In this document: positions 43,195 to 54,013 of the stretch, one piece after another | How the letters are laid out: the number at the start of each line of letters is the position of its first letter | Position numbering within the stretch: position 1 is the first letter of the stretch | NCBI GenBank assembly: GCA_039566865.1 | Contig: CM076949.1 | Span: 3,625,001-3,689,000 of the forward strand | DNA: 64,000 bases | Origin: Aurelia coerulea | Lineage: Eukaryota; Cnidaria; Scyphozoa; Semaeostomeae; Ulmaridae | Direction of reading: 5' to 3' | Program-made: the position numbers and the translations under genes | The notes under the pieces: model-generated | What the model saw: the letters and a program-made list of their open reading frames with translations, nothing else | Told to the model about the DNA's origin: nothing | Databases searched by the model: none

Positions 43195-43455
43195 AATAAT
43201 TTGTCTATTTCAGGTTGGCTTCTCGTCTAGCTCATGCTAATTAACGCCAACCAGAACTTAAATACATGTTGATGATAAATCAAACTTGGCTTACACGGAT
43301 ATTAAATCAGTCAATCTACAGCTACAGAAACCCTACATTTTCGAAACATCGCTTACATAATCTACAGTTGCTATCAAAATGATAGCTTTTAATTTTTCTT
43401 TTGAAACAGTTCAACGTCTGGGACTCTTTCGTGGAGTCTCTTATTATTTTTTTTG
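43195..43455 (-). pseudogene. LINE 3'-end relic
   Basis: The minus strand reads RDSTKESQTLNCFKRKIKSY from about 43447, the typical extreme C-terminus of a LINE ORF2 (N-S/T-FKRK-K), followed by a 3' UTR and a (TTA)n tail at 43190-43204. It is strongly 5'-truncated and its family differs from 22251. Confidence 0.6.
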
Positions 43456-43520
43456 CATTCCATTAAAAACTTACTAAACGAATTACAAATTACACTACCT
43501 ACAAAAAACTATACCCTACT

Positions 43521-44121
43521 AACAAGAGCAGATTTTGTAATACAATAGCAAAAGTTGCGTTTGATTGACACCTCAATTCAAAGCGATTAGCGGATGCAGA
43601 CAAAGGAAATTCTCTCAACCAATAATTCAAAACAAACAAAGCCGCAAAAGTTTCCCCAAAACTGGTAGGGCAAACTCTCGCCTTGTGCAAGCGAAAGATG
43701 GTTTTTAAGGTAAGTTATGTGCTTATAGCGAAAGAAGAAGGGTAAATCTAAAGTTCTGTCGCTTAAATTATATTTATTTGATTCAGGAGCGGAGCAGAAG
43801 GCATTGTAATTCTCGCGTCTTTAGGGCTTAAAATGAAACGATTACAAAACAGCTCCTAAATCAAATAAACATAATCTAAGCGACAGAACTTTAGATTTAC
43901 CCTTCTTCTTTCGCTATAAGCACATAGCTTCTCTTAAAAACCATCTTTCGCTTGCACAAGGCGAGAGTTTGCCCTACCAGTTTTGGGGAAACTTTTGCGG
44001 CTTTGTTTGTTTTGAATTACTGGTTGAGAGAATTTCCTTTGTCTGCAGCCGCTAATCGCTTTGAATTGAGGTGTCAATCAAACGCAACTGTTGCTATTGT
44101 ATTACAAAATCTGCTCTTGTT
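43521..44121. mobile_element. Long-TIR MITE family (9-bp TSD), subtype A, copy 2
   Basis: This 601-bp element has perfect 9-bp duplications TACCCTACT (43512-43520 and 44122-44130). It starts AACAAGAGCAGATTTTG and ends CAAAATCTGCTCTTGTT. By eye it is about 97 percent identical to copy 3 (54171-54771). Confidence 0.93.
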
Positions 44122-44212
44122 TACCCTACTACTAAAACAATACCATTAGGAGCGAAAAACAATGTCTACCTGGTGGCAACAGAGAACCGAAAATGCGAAC
44201 ATAACAATATAC

Positions 44213-45121
44213 GTAACAGATTTGATTGGGGCTAGCGATAAGAATCCAAGTTGAATCGACCCCTGATAAGTTTTGAAGTACTCTTAGATAGTTAACTTGA
44301 AGATTAATACCTTATTTGTTGATATTGGTGCATCAAGAGTTGGAAACTTAATCTTGAAAGTCCATATTGCCTCCTACTCCAAACCAGAGCTTTTGGGGTT
44401 TGGCCTAAGCTGTTAACTTGCTGTGCTGTGGAATCTCTTCAATGATAGCCAAGTACAAACAAGAAACATCGTGCTTAGGAACACATTTTAGTGGAAATCT
44501 GACTCTGAACTTTACAATCAGATTCAAGAATTTAGCCCCGAAGAGACCCCTTTCTTGATTCTACAAAAACATTTTAATTACACCTGCCTGAGAAAAGTTA
44601 TTCATCAGCGAAATAAGTCCCGTAGGCTTTAACACATAGACTATCTTGCAATCTTCATTGCTTGAATGAAATGTTTTTCGCATCATCTCTCACGAAATTA
44701 TTACGAAACAAGCAATCGTATATGCCCAAGGGAACATAAAAAATGCTCATTCGTGCTTGGCTTGGTGTACTTTTGTAAATGCATTTTGACTGGAGAAAAA
44801 TATTCCTTGGTGACTATATTCATTAATTTGTTTGTAAGTTTTCAGAAATTTACGTTCTTTTCAAACGGGTACCCAAAGAACCGATCCTTGTCCAAAAATG
44901 TCTTTGACTGCAGCGCGTTAGCAGTTAAGGCCAAAACCCAAAAGCTCTGGTTTGTAGGTGGACGCAAATTTTGGCTTTCAAGATTAATATTTCAACTCTC
45001 GATGCGCCAATATCAACAAACGAGGTATTAATCTTCAAGTTAACTATCGAAGAGTACTTCAAAACTTATTTGGGATCGATTCGACTTATTCTCTCATCGC
45101 TAGTCCCCATCAAATCTGTTA
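44213..45121. mobile_element. GGTTGG-related foldback element, copy 2 (909 bp)
   Basis: GTAACAGATTTGATTGGGGC on the left faces CCCCATCAAATCTGTTAC on the right. The long arms share AGTTAACTTGAAGATTAATA and its complement, and the CCAAACCAGAGCTTTTGG block. The inner arm regions match those of 12442-12914. A unique centre of roughly 500 bp may be an additional insertion. Confidence 0.7.
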
Positions 45122-45467
45122 CCTTTTTTATGGGACACCCGAGAAAGAAAAAAATGGCACTTACTAAAAGAGAGATGGTGGTTGTGTGATTTAAGGACTT
45201 GCTAATCAAACCGGCCAGTTTTATGGATAAAACGTAGAGTTAAAAGAAGGATATTTTTATTTAGATCATCTGGAAGATCGTTATCACCATACAATAAAAT
45301 CTTCAGAATTTATACAAACCTATTTCTGCATTTTACTATAGCACAAAAAGATTTACCATGAAAGCAGTTCAGTCTCTGGCCAATCGCTGTCATTTTTACA
45401 AAATATAAAATATGTGTACCTTACACAAACATTTATTAGTTTTAACAATATAATATCATTATAATAT
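45122..45467. other. No recognisable feature
   Basis: AT-rich; no gene. Confidence 0.4.
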
Positions 45468-45494
45468 GATAATAATAATAATACTAATAATAAT
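45468..45494. repeat. (TAA)n microsatellite
   Basis: Interrupted AAT/TAA triplets, possibly the tail of a lost retroelement. Confidence 0.8.
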
Positions 45495-45505
45495 AAACTT
45501 ATGAT

Positions 45506-45548
45506 ATTTAAAATCTTCATCTCTTGCATACTGATGAAGATTTTAAAT
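45506..45548. repeat. Short perfect hairpin
   Basis: Arms of 16 bp (ATTTAAAATCTTCATC and its complement) with an 11-base loop. Confidence 0.8.
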
Positions 45549-45949
45549 CAAAACGTTTAGCGATATCGACAGTTTTTGTTTTTATATTTCTATTTTCTGT
45601 TTGATTTTGGATGATGGTTTATTTATTATTATCTTTATTCACTTTATTACTTGTTATTACATTTGCCGTAATCGTAATTGTTTAGATTAATTAGTTTGTA
45701 GTTTTGTTAGGACGACGCTCCAGTATTGTGTAGCAAGTCTAGATGTTAAAATGAAAAATGGTTTAGTTTATTATTATAAACTTCCTATTTACAGTTAGCA
45801 TGGTTGCTACTAATAGCTCGTACTCTTCAGAAGAGTGAGCTAAAAATCCAACTTATTACTTATAGACATAATATAGATACAGCAAAACCATAATATTTAC
45901 AACAAACAACATAATGCAACTGCCGATTGTGCAAAGCGTTCGTAGTGCA

Positions 45950-46135
45950 GGTTGGGTTCTTGAATTGATCTCGTTTTATTTACATTCAAAACTCGCCTGT
46001 AAATATTGTATCATCTGTATACATATATCGTTTTATTTTTAAACTAACTAATTAGAACTTTTGTTTGGTAGGTAGGCATCAATTAACTATTTTTAAACGC
46101 CTACTGTAAAGAAATTAATAATAATTCTAATAATA
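45950..46135 (+). mobile_element. Non-LTR retrotransposon 3'-tail repeat, copy 2
   Basis: It is colinear with the flanks of 8626-9213 but lacks both insertions, so it serves as an empty-site proxy. It ends CCTACTGTAAAGAAATTAAT followed by AAT triplets. Confidence 0.55.
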
Positions 46136-46529
46136 ATAAGAGATTTGGTCCCAGAGACTTGCTCTCAATAATGATAAGAGCACTTTTTGTTGCTCTGCCC
46201 TTCCTTTGAACTATTACGAAGAGACCTTCTCGCTGGAGTTTCCTCTTTATTACGACCACATGGATATACCAACCTTTCAAATGATGTTCTACATATTTTA
46301 GCCTATACGTTCCAGTGCAGCTTGCCAGATGTGAGATAGCTGTAGTGGTTTTAAACTCTAGTTTGTATTTAAATGGATTTTTGATTAAAAGGATACATTA
46401 TGTTTAAAAATTACTACTATTATCATTATTATTATCATAGAAGTATGTGACGAAGACTAAAACACCTCTTGTAAAAAAGATTAAATTTGCTATGAAATAC
46501 ATAAACAATATGGCAACCTTCCCAGTTAG
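46136..46529. other. No recognisable feature
   Basis: No exon or repeat apart from short TTA/ATT triplet runs near 46410-46437. Confidence 0.4.
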
Positions 46530-47420
46530 TTAAAACAAACTTATGCAGGAGATGCTTAGCAATTAGCGAAGACAACTGATATTTCCAATTTTCAACATTG
46601 TCCTTAATGACTTGCCTAGTTGCGTCATTGGGCTGTCCACAACTCAGCGAGAACTGTCTAATTAACAATGCTACCATTCCAAGCACAGCAATATAAATCA
46701 ATCTTCCCTGTACTGCTAGTTGAATCAAAGTCAGGCAGGGGATGCTTAGCAGTTCGCAACGGCCCACGATATCAATGCATTGGCTAGTTGAGTCATTTGT
46801 CATGTGAAAACTCAATAAGAACTGCCTAATTAATAACGAGAAAAGTCCAGGCAACGACTAATAAATACCTCTTTCCTTTTGGTTGAATAAAATTATGTAG
46901 GGGATGCTTAGTAATTAGCAACGATACATGACATTTCCAATTTTCGTGATTTTGCTCTCAATGACCTGCCTAGTTAAGTCATTTGTCATGTCAAGACGCA
47001 GTAAGAACTGCCTAATTAATAATGAGAAAAGTCCAAGCAACGACTAATAAATACCTCTTTCCTTTTGGTTGAATAAAATTATGTTGGGGATGCTTAGTAA
47101 TTAGCAACGATACATGACATTTCCAATTTTCGTAATTTTGCTCTCAATGACCTGCCTAGTTAAGTCATTTGTCATGTGAAAACTCAGTAAGAACTGCTTA
47201 ATTAATAACGAGAAAAGTCCAGGCATAGGATAATAAATAACTCTTTCCTATTGGTTGAATAAAATTATGTTGGGGATGCTTAGTAATTAGCAACGATACA
47301 TGACATTTCCAATTTTCGTAATTTTGCTCTCAATGACCAGCCTATAGTTAAGTCATTTGGCATTTCAAAACTCAGCAAGAATTGCCTAATTAACAGTGAG
47401 AAACTTCCATCCAGGGCAGA
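46530..47420 (-). repeat. Tandem array, 164-190-bp unit, five copies
   Basis: GG(G/A)GATGCTTAG(T/C)A anchors occur at about 46545, 46738, 46902, 47089 and 47273. The three rightmost units are nearly identical, sharing GAGAAAAGTCCA and GACATTTCCAATTTTCG; the two leftmost are diverged. A 139-codon minus frame spans the older units but is closed in the younger ones, so it is unlikely to be selected. Confidence 0.85.
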
Positions 47421-47739
47421 GGCTGCTTTGCACTTAGCAGTGACTTACGATCTTTGAAATTTCGCAATTTTCTCGAATGAATAAAGCATCAATTGACTGC
47501 ATTTTCAATAACCTGTATTTCCAGCTGTGTTGTTTGAAAGGAGAGATTATTTTCAATTTACTTCGTTTCTAAGCAATATAAAACCGAAAACGAAACTTGA
47601 AAATGATTTGAATGCGAAATAACTTCATGGTATACCAGCAATCAGGATCCATTGCAGCATCTTGTTGATGATGCATGCAGTAAAAACCAGACCATGAGAC
47701 CATAGGACTACCTCAGCACCTTAAAGTCAAGGGCAAATC

Positions 47740-48110
47740 ACTTCTCACAATAGCGTACGTGATTTCGCAATCTTGGTTCTTCGATTTTTGGTGAAATTAC
47801 GGTTTCCTGCCAAAACTTCAATTTCTGCCGTACGTGATTTAAAATAATCAGATATTTTTTCTTGTGATTTGTATGATTTCTGTGTTTTTTTCCTAGTTTT
47901 TTGTGATTTTCATTTGGTGATTTCCTGTGAATTAGTTGGTTGATGTTCATGACTTCAGTGATTTTTTTGGATTTTCTAGATTTTGTTATGTTTGTGACTT
48001 TTCAGTGACTTTTTCGTGTTTCCATATCCTTTGTGATATTGCAATTTTTAAGTGATGTTTTGCGATTTTTCGTGACTTTTTCGTGATTTTCCAAAATTTT
48101 TCGTGATCAT
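47740..48110. repeat. Low-complexity CGTGATTTTT-type tract
   Basis: T-rich sequence with many variants of GTGATTTTT and CGTGACTTTTTCGTG. It is a degenerate short-period repeat with no coding potential. Confidence 0.6.
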
Positions 48111-48430
48111 GCTCTGGGTTTTCATATTCCTTCAGGTCATAGGGTCCTACGATCCAAGGGTCTGGCTTTTACCGATGCCTCTTGTTGATGCCAAATGCAA
48201 ATCTGCCTGCCTGCTGCTTCCTAGCATGGATGTTTCCAGCCATGCAAATGATTGAAATTTTATCATTGTTAGTTGTTAGTTAAGCAGTTTGTGTTGAGTT
48301 TTGAAATGCCGAGCTGAATGACTCAACAAGGCAGGGCAGGTCATCAAAAATTATACTGAAAAACGTTGCGTTTCATTTCGTTTTCCACATTCCAGGATGC
48401 CTTTTAACATGCAGTAGTTGTGCAGTAATA

Positions 48431-48849
48431 CCATGGGCAATAATGCACCGTTGATATGGCCTATATCATGATCAAAATGGTATTTTTACTCACTGTGTTG
48501 TTTCTCTTCCATAAGATTGCGAGTAAAGCTTGATAATGTTGCTACTCCTTCGTTCTTCTCTCATCACAAATGCCGCCACATTTGAAACGGTTGGAGCTCC
48601 TACGCAGCGATACGTCTCGTTTCAAACAATTTAAAGGGAAGTTTGAAATGAGACGTGTCGCTGCGTAGGAGCTCCAACCGTTTTCAACTGTATTTGAATA
48701 TTGGCGGCATTTGTGATGAGAGAAGAACGAAGGAGTAGCAACATTATCAAGCTTTACTCGCAATCCCGTGGAAGAGAAACAACACAGTGAGTAAAAATAC
48801 AATTTTGATCATAATATAGGCCACATCAACGGTGCATTATTGCCCATGG
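48431..48849. mobile_element. Large foldback with arms of about 200 bp
   Basis: It runs from CCATGGGCAATAATGCACCG to the complementary end near 48849. Arms include GTTGCTACTCCTTCGTTCTT and GAGCTCCTACGCAGCGA with near-perfect complements, meeting at AATTTAAAGGGA around 48633. The right arm has a 12-bp insertion (TTCAACTGTATT region). No target duplication was identified. No relative was found in this window. Confidence 0.8.
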
Positions 48850-49337
48850 GAATACAGGGTGTTCAAAAGTGCAACCCATCTCTATTCGAAAATGTAGGAC
48901 AGGAGGTATCTGAACCTTTGACAAACACCAAAAGCTCCATAAATCTTAAACTGATTGAGGAGAATCTACATGACCGATACAAGAAATACTCAGTTTTTAA
49001 AGTTTTGCAAGATGGTAGCAAACAAAAGTCCGTAGCTTTTATGGTTTATGTTTTAGCAATTTAATGACGTCACAACTTCAAGCTAGCAGAAATTTTTAAA
49101 AAGCTGTAATTCTGAAAATGATCATGGATATAAAAAGTGCTCTCTCTGGGATCATGGAAAATTACACGAAGCTCCCTTCGATCAATTCAGTTGAAAGATA
49201 AGAATAGGGTAATGACATCTTACATGAATAATCTTAAAGTTCTGGAAAGATTCAACGCCCATGCCCACAAAAGGATGATTTTGAATTTGTTTTTTTATCA
49301 CAGTTAAAACTCAACAAAATACAAAATACAATATTCT
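48850..49337. other. No gene; single mariner-like terminus
   Basis: ACAGGGTGTTCAAAAGTGCA at 48855 resembles a mariner-like end; no partner was found. Confidence 0.35.
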
Positions 49338-49394
49338 GTGCCGTCCATAGCAGAAATAGACATGACGTCATCTGGTTCTGGCTATGAACGGCAC
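49338..49394. repeat. Hairpin repeat, copy 2 (partner at 597-653)
   Basis: GTGCCGTCCATAGCAGAA pairs with TTCTGGCTATGAACGGCAC, with two mismatches or bulges. Arm substitutions relative to copy 1 (A to G at the third and sixth positions) are compensated on the other arm. Confidence 0.65.
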
Positions 49395-49499
49395 TTGACA
49401 ATTCCTTTAACAGCAATCTTATTAAGCACTTTGTGTACAATGGCACCATTCCATTTTGACAGACGCTAGCATGCGCCAGCTTAGTTTAGATGAATTATT

Positions 49500-49550
49500 G
49501 TAAAAAAAAACAAAAACAAAAACAAAGCAAAAACAAAACAAAAACAAAAA
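49500..49550. repeat. (AAAAC)n microsatellite
   Basis: A-rich pentamer and hexamer repeats. Confidence 0.85.
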
Positions 49551-49973
49551 TTAGTTTGATTTAGTTTGATGCATACCATTTGAAAGTACAATCTTTCATT
49601 TCAGAATTTCAGTGAGTAACCATACCCAAGGTAAACTTATCGTCCACATACAAGATAATTGTTGCCGATTGATCTACCCACTATCCGTATCCTCTGTATC
49701 CTCCTAGGAAATTTGTTGACACCAGAGAAAAGGCATACACTAGAACTGGGGTCAGACATTCTCTCTGCTTATTTTAAACGCATTTGTTTGTGAGCTATCG
49801 CGGAGCGATTATAGAATGCCGGGCCTTCCAGGGCCCACTCATTAAATGTATGGCGAATGTCATCAAATGAACGGCAAATATCACAACGGGACCTGGATTC
49901 TATAAGCAGGCAGCTATCGCTTCCAAATAAAAATCCCCACTGCGTTAGAAAATCTTGCAGGGGTGAAAACCTT
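49551..49973. other. No recognisable feature
   Basis: No frame or repeat was identified. The last part may belong to the LINE relic that follows. Confidence 0.35.
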
Positions 49974-50446
49974 ATTTGATATCATCGTTCCGTGATGGCA
50001 TATAAGATTCTGAACAAGTTGAGTCCGGAAAGACTTTTGGGATAGTAGCATACCAATATAGATCCGCATACTCAAATAATGAAGCGAGGAATTGTAAGGA
50101 TCTCCAGATCCCCAGGCTTAAAACCGAACATGCCAAAAAGGACTTTGCTACTCTGCCTTAAAGGCTTGGAACGATATTCCAGAGAATATTAGAGAAACCC
50201 AAACACTCGGGCGCTTCAAAAAAGAACTAAAAGCGCACTTGATGAGCTGGAAATGCTAAGAACAAACAAACTGAAACACGATCCTCTGGAAGAACAGCCC
50301 ATTTTTTTCTATCATAGATATTATATCACCTAGTTCATTAGAATAAGTTGTATTAGGTTTTTAGCTAAAGGGTTATCGTGTAAAAATAATAATAATAATA
50401 ATAATAATAATGTATGCATGTATGTTTGTATGTATGTATGTAGGAA
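49974..50446 (+). pseudogene. LINE 3'-end relic with (AAT)n and (GTAT)n tail
   Basis: Three disrupted segments can be read: YHRSVMAYKILNKLSPERLL, LQIPRLKTEHAKKDF, and, after one frameshift, ALKAWNDIPENIRETQTLGR continuing FKKELKAHLMSWKC and a TAA stop at 50257-50259. This is the conserved C-terminal end of an animal LINE ORF2. The 3' UTR finishes in AAT triplets (50386-50412) and then GTAT repeats. Confidence 0.8.
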
Positions 50447-51299
50447 GTATATTAGACTTGGGGGACACTTCAATGGCACTTTTTAAGTGAGCTAAAAGGG
50501 CATTTCCTGAAACAAAAAGGGCATTTGGGGGCTCATGCCTCTAGTGCCCCCGGTTCATACGTCTCTGATATCTCGGAGGTGCCAGTAATTTGTGTCAAAT
50601 TCGCAATATCATAATATCAAAAATCTTCTTTCCATTTTGCCTTACACAATTCGCCTTTCAATCATTTAGATATCTAACAATAAGATCATTTTCTAAAATG
50701 TCATTTTCATTCCCCAAGAGACACAAAGTCATTGATAAAAAATTATCCAAATCGATCAGTGACCTTTCTACAACCATTAAACATTAAAAGACAGCCTCTT
50801 TCGATCTGGGTACTCCTCGCCCCCAAAATAATATAAGAAACACAGGAAACTTTTCGCGTCTAACATTACCTATTTCGGAAGGGGAATGAACTCCCAAACA
50901 CATCCCAGAAATCATGATAATACTCTTTTAAGACGTTAGGGGTTTGCGGCAAATAATTCAGAACGTTCATCAACAAAACAGAGCCCCCAAAAGTACCTGT
51001 TATGTTGACTGGATTTTACCCCAAAAGTCAATGTTTGACAAAAAGAGTTATTTTCATCAAAATATAACTGAAATCGTAAATATGAGTCCCTTGATAATGA
51101 TAAAACGATAGTTTGAAACCTTCAGAGGGTTACTTGCCTAAGAAATCAGAAATAATCGTGAGCAACACGAACAGCTCTGAAACGATTGAACGGCAGGTCA
51201 AGTCGAGTTCCCTATTCTTCACCTGGAATGCAAATTACGTTGGGTATCGCGAAAACAAAACACAAGATACAATTAATTAAAATTGATTAATCAAGAGAT
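50447..51299. other. No recognisable feature; intron-like
   Basis: No exon or repeat was identified downstream (minus strand) of the exon at 51306. Confidence 0.4.
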
Positions 51300-51305
51300 A
51301 CTTAC

Positions 51306-51442
51306 AACTTTATTTGAAGGTATTGCCAATCCTGCAACTCCGCTAACGAAGCCTTTTGGTCGCATCAGCGAAAGAACTTTCTCGGCAGCAGCCATCGAAC
51401 TACCAAGGAAAGTTTTCGAGAACGAGTCGCTTAATGGGGCAT
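51306..51442 (-). CDS. Internal coding exon of an unidentified host gene
   Basis: A 137-nt minus-strand exon lies between a strong acceptor (AACTGTCTTTCAG ending at 51443) and a consensus donor GTAAGT (51305-51300). It begins with two bases of a split codon and ends in phase 0. The translation contains APLSDSFSKTFLGSSMAAAE and KVLSLMRPKGFVSGVAGLAI, an amphipathic, protein-like sequence. I do not recognise the family. Other exons must lie outside the window or be too short to see among the repeats. Confidence 0.65.
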
Positions 51443-51867
51443 CTGAAAGACAGTTCATCATAGTTAATGCCAAGCTGTCTGTATCAGCAATATGTATTAT
51501 TCATTGTTGTGTACAAAAGGTATTGCAGCGAAAGGCATCGTCATGAGAAATACCTGATCATTCCTAATATGCCCCTTACGGAGATATTCAATTACTATTA
51601 TCTCTTATTTACAAGCATACACATGTTATGCACTGTCAGAAACTGCGATTTCCTCTCTTATGTAAGCCAGTTTGCAAGTAAAAAGGTGGAATAGAATTCA
51701 ATTTTATGAAACAACCAGTTTTTTCATGCGCATTCCCCACACCTCATGTTGGGGGGTATTGCCAGCTTTACTTCTTGCATGCAGAGAAATTATTGAATGA
51801 ATCTTTTTAGCTGCCCGGCTAACGGGGGTTGAATACAGAGCATATATAAACCGGAATACACGTTTTT

Positions 51868-52267
51868 CATAAGAAACTGGTTTATAAGAAACTAGTACTA
51901 CGATGACCAAAAATTTAAGAAACTCTAGTACTACGCTCAAGAACAGTTAAGAAACTCTAAACTTTATTTCTGTATGTCTCTCTTATTCTATGTCTCTCTA
52001 ACAAAGGTACATTCGTCTTTTCTTGACTTTTAACTGCAAAATTGGTAAATTTTTGCCTTGATGTGCATGGCTTCTTCTTGATGACAATTTCATTGCAAAA
52101 TGGAAGCCCTTTCTCGAGAAGAAAGTTCAACTTCGAACAATACCGCAATTTTAGGCCCAAAAAATAAGAAACTAATTAAGAAACTTTTACTACTAAAACA
52201 CCAAAATTTTCATGCGAAATTAAGAAACTTTTAGTACTAAGTGCTGATCCAAGTTTCTTAAAAAAAA
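51868..52267 (+). repeat. TTAAGAAACT-rich repeat; right part duplicated at 52638
   Basis: (A/T)TAAGAAACT(C/T)(T/A)(A/T)GTACTA motifs recur at 51870-51960 and 52165-52240. The segment 52131-52267 (CTTCGAACAATACCGCAATT to AAGTTTCTTA) is repeated almost unchanged at 52638-52776. Similar AAGAAACT(C/T)T(C/T)AG(T/C)AC words occur in the array at 27865-28620. Confidence 0.6.
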
Positions 52268-52325
52268 CGTTTATACAGATGATAAATCATAAGCTCCCTT
52301 CAATCAACTATATAAATGCAATAAA

Positions 52326-52418
52326 GGAATTCGAAAATATGGTACGCTCAAATGACGTTTCGCTGTCTGATGAAGCGACAGCGAAACGTCATTTGAGTGT
52401 ACTATATTTTCGAATTTC
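52326..52418. repeat. 93-bp hairpin
   Basis: Arms of about 42 bp (GGAATTCGAAAATATGGTAC outward; ACGTTTCGCTGTC inward) with three mismatches and a TGATGAAG-type loop. Confidence 0.8.
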
Positions 52419-52430
52419 TTCCGAAATATG

Positions 52431-53061
52431 CAGGGTGTTTAAGAAAAAACTGAATCTAACTTCATTCAAGATTCTTGATAAAATAATAATATTTAAGTCA
52501 ATTTGACGCATACTATCTGAAATCACAATTGATGTTCTTCCCAATGATATCCTGGTTAGGCGTCATCAACTAATTGAATGATCAATCACGTCAGTGATGT
52601 GTTCGCAAGTATGGCCTATTTCAGATGCCGGACGGTCCTTCGAACAATACCGCAATTTTAGGCCCAAAAAAAAGAAACTAATTAAGAAACTTTTACTACT
52701 AAAACACCGAAATTTTCATGCGAAATTAAGAAACTTTTAGTACTAAGTGCTGATCCAAGTTTCTTATAAAAAAAACTTAGGTCATTCACTTTTGGGCATC
52801 ACCTCAAGTGCTTCCAGGCCTGAAATGTTTTGATAAAATCTGCCCCGTAATTTTTGACGGTAAAAAGGTGTTGATGTTGCTCTTACAGCATGGTAAGTAA
52901 AAATACTAAAATATCAGTTAAACGATCAATAATTCCATTAATGTATCCTAACTGCATATCACGAGAAAGAATGTACTTTGAAATGGTATAAACTCAAATC
53001 TCATAATTTTTCAAAGATTTTCAATCACAGCTGGGTTGCGTTTCTTCGGACACACCCTCTG
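52431..53061. mobile_element. AACCCAAC-type mariner-like MITE, second copy
   Basis: It begins CAGGGTGTTTAAGAAAAAAC and ends with the complement of CAGAGGGTGTGTCCGAAGAA, followed by TA. It is homologous to 39490-40709 without the nested element. The 137-bp segment 52638-52776 is inserted near its middle. Confidence 0.65.
52638..52776 (+). repeat. Second copy of the 137-bp TTAAGAAACT segment
   Basis: It matches 52131-52267 with only a few changes (for example ACACCGAAATTTTCATG against ACACCAAAATTTTCATG). It is about 500 bp away in direct orientation. Confidence 0.8.
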
Positions 53062-53149
53062 TATAAGCATAAACAATACAAAATGCATCCGTTTCAAACG
53101 TCCGCAGCTGTGGCAAATGTTACCACCAACGATACGTAAATCTTATTAA

Positions 53150-53336
53150 ATATCTACTTTTACTTTTACACTGTATACTTTTGATGACTTGTAAATATTT
53201 CATCCACTATTTTTCTTATGTAATATTTGTATTTTAATGTATTAAAGTTGGAATAAATTAGCTAATTACTTTTAGCTATCTTTTTGACATTTATAATCCA
53301 ACAATAAAGAAATTGATAATAATAATAATAATAACA
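53150..53336 (+). mobile_element. Non-LTR retrotransposon 3'-tail-like repeat
   Basis: TGACTTGTAAATATTTC, then CAACAATAAAGAAATTGATA followed by seven AAT triplets. It is related in style, not closely in sequence, to 8626-9213 and 45950-46135. Confidence 0.45.
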
Positions 53337-53570
53337 ATGCACGCATGTCTTTTATAAGAGAAGCTCGGATTAAGGCATAGCTCTATATATACAAGTGTCT
53401 TTATTCAAAAATTGTTCGCATCTTAATACCAAAAGCTTCTCGACATTTTACACATCAGATAGGAAGAAACAGCATTCTATTACGTTCAAAACATGAACAG
53501 TTAGTAACATTACTCGAGAATAAACGTTCAACATACTTGCCTCAGGCCCGTTTACACTGTACCGGAAACC

Positions 53571-53817
53571 CAGGACCGTCGAGAGGGGGGGGGGGGTAGC
53601 CAGGGTAGTTACCAGGGGGCCGGGGCCTGTGAGGGCCCGCAAAAATAAGGTATGTATTTTGTCTTTGCTGTAGTTTTCTTTCAGGAACATTTTCAGGCCC
53701 ACGGGCCAACTGAGATTCTAAATAACATCTAAAAGCAGCGTTTTACCAGTGCATAGGAGGGCGTGGCCCAAGCCCCGGCCCTGACCCTGGGGCCTGGCCC
53801 CTCCCTTGACGGCCCTG
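53571..53817. mobile_element. G-rich foldback
   Basis: AGGACCGTCGAGAGGGG at the left faces CCCCTCCCTTGACGGCCCT at the right. Inner arms GGGGGCCGGGGCC and GGGGCCTGGCCCC also pair. Sequences resembling hAT-type ends (GTTTACACTGT near 53550; AGTGTAAAC near 53945) may delimit an older host element. Confidence 0.55.
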
Positions 53818-54013
53818 CGGAAAGCGGTACAACTTTGGATACGTAACAAAAGTGTATCGGATCAGCCTCCCGGTTACACTGTTCTTGCAAATCCGCAACA
53901 CTTTTGTTCCTTCTGTCTGTTGATTAATTTTATTCTGGAGCAGTAGTGTAAACGCTCTTGAACTTTGACAACTTCATAGCGGACTACACAGTGTGAATGT
54001 GGTCTTAGTACAA

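Noticed and set aside
46435..46854. 139-codon minus frame in the tandem array as a membrane protein
   Set aside because: The frame is not kept open in the younger repeat units; hydrophobicity follows from AT-rich composition.
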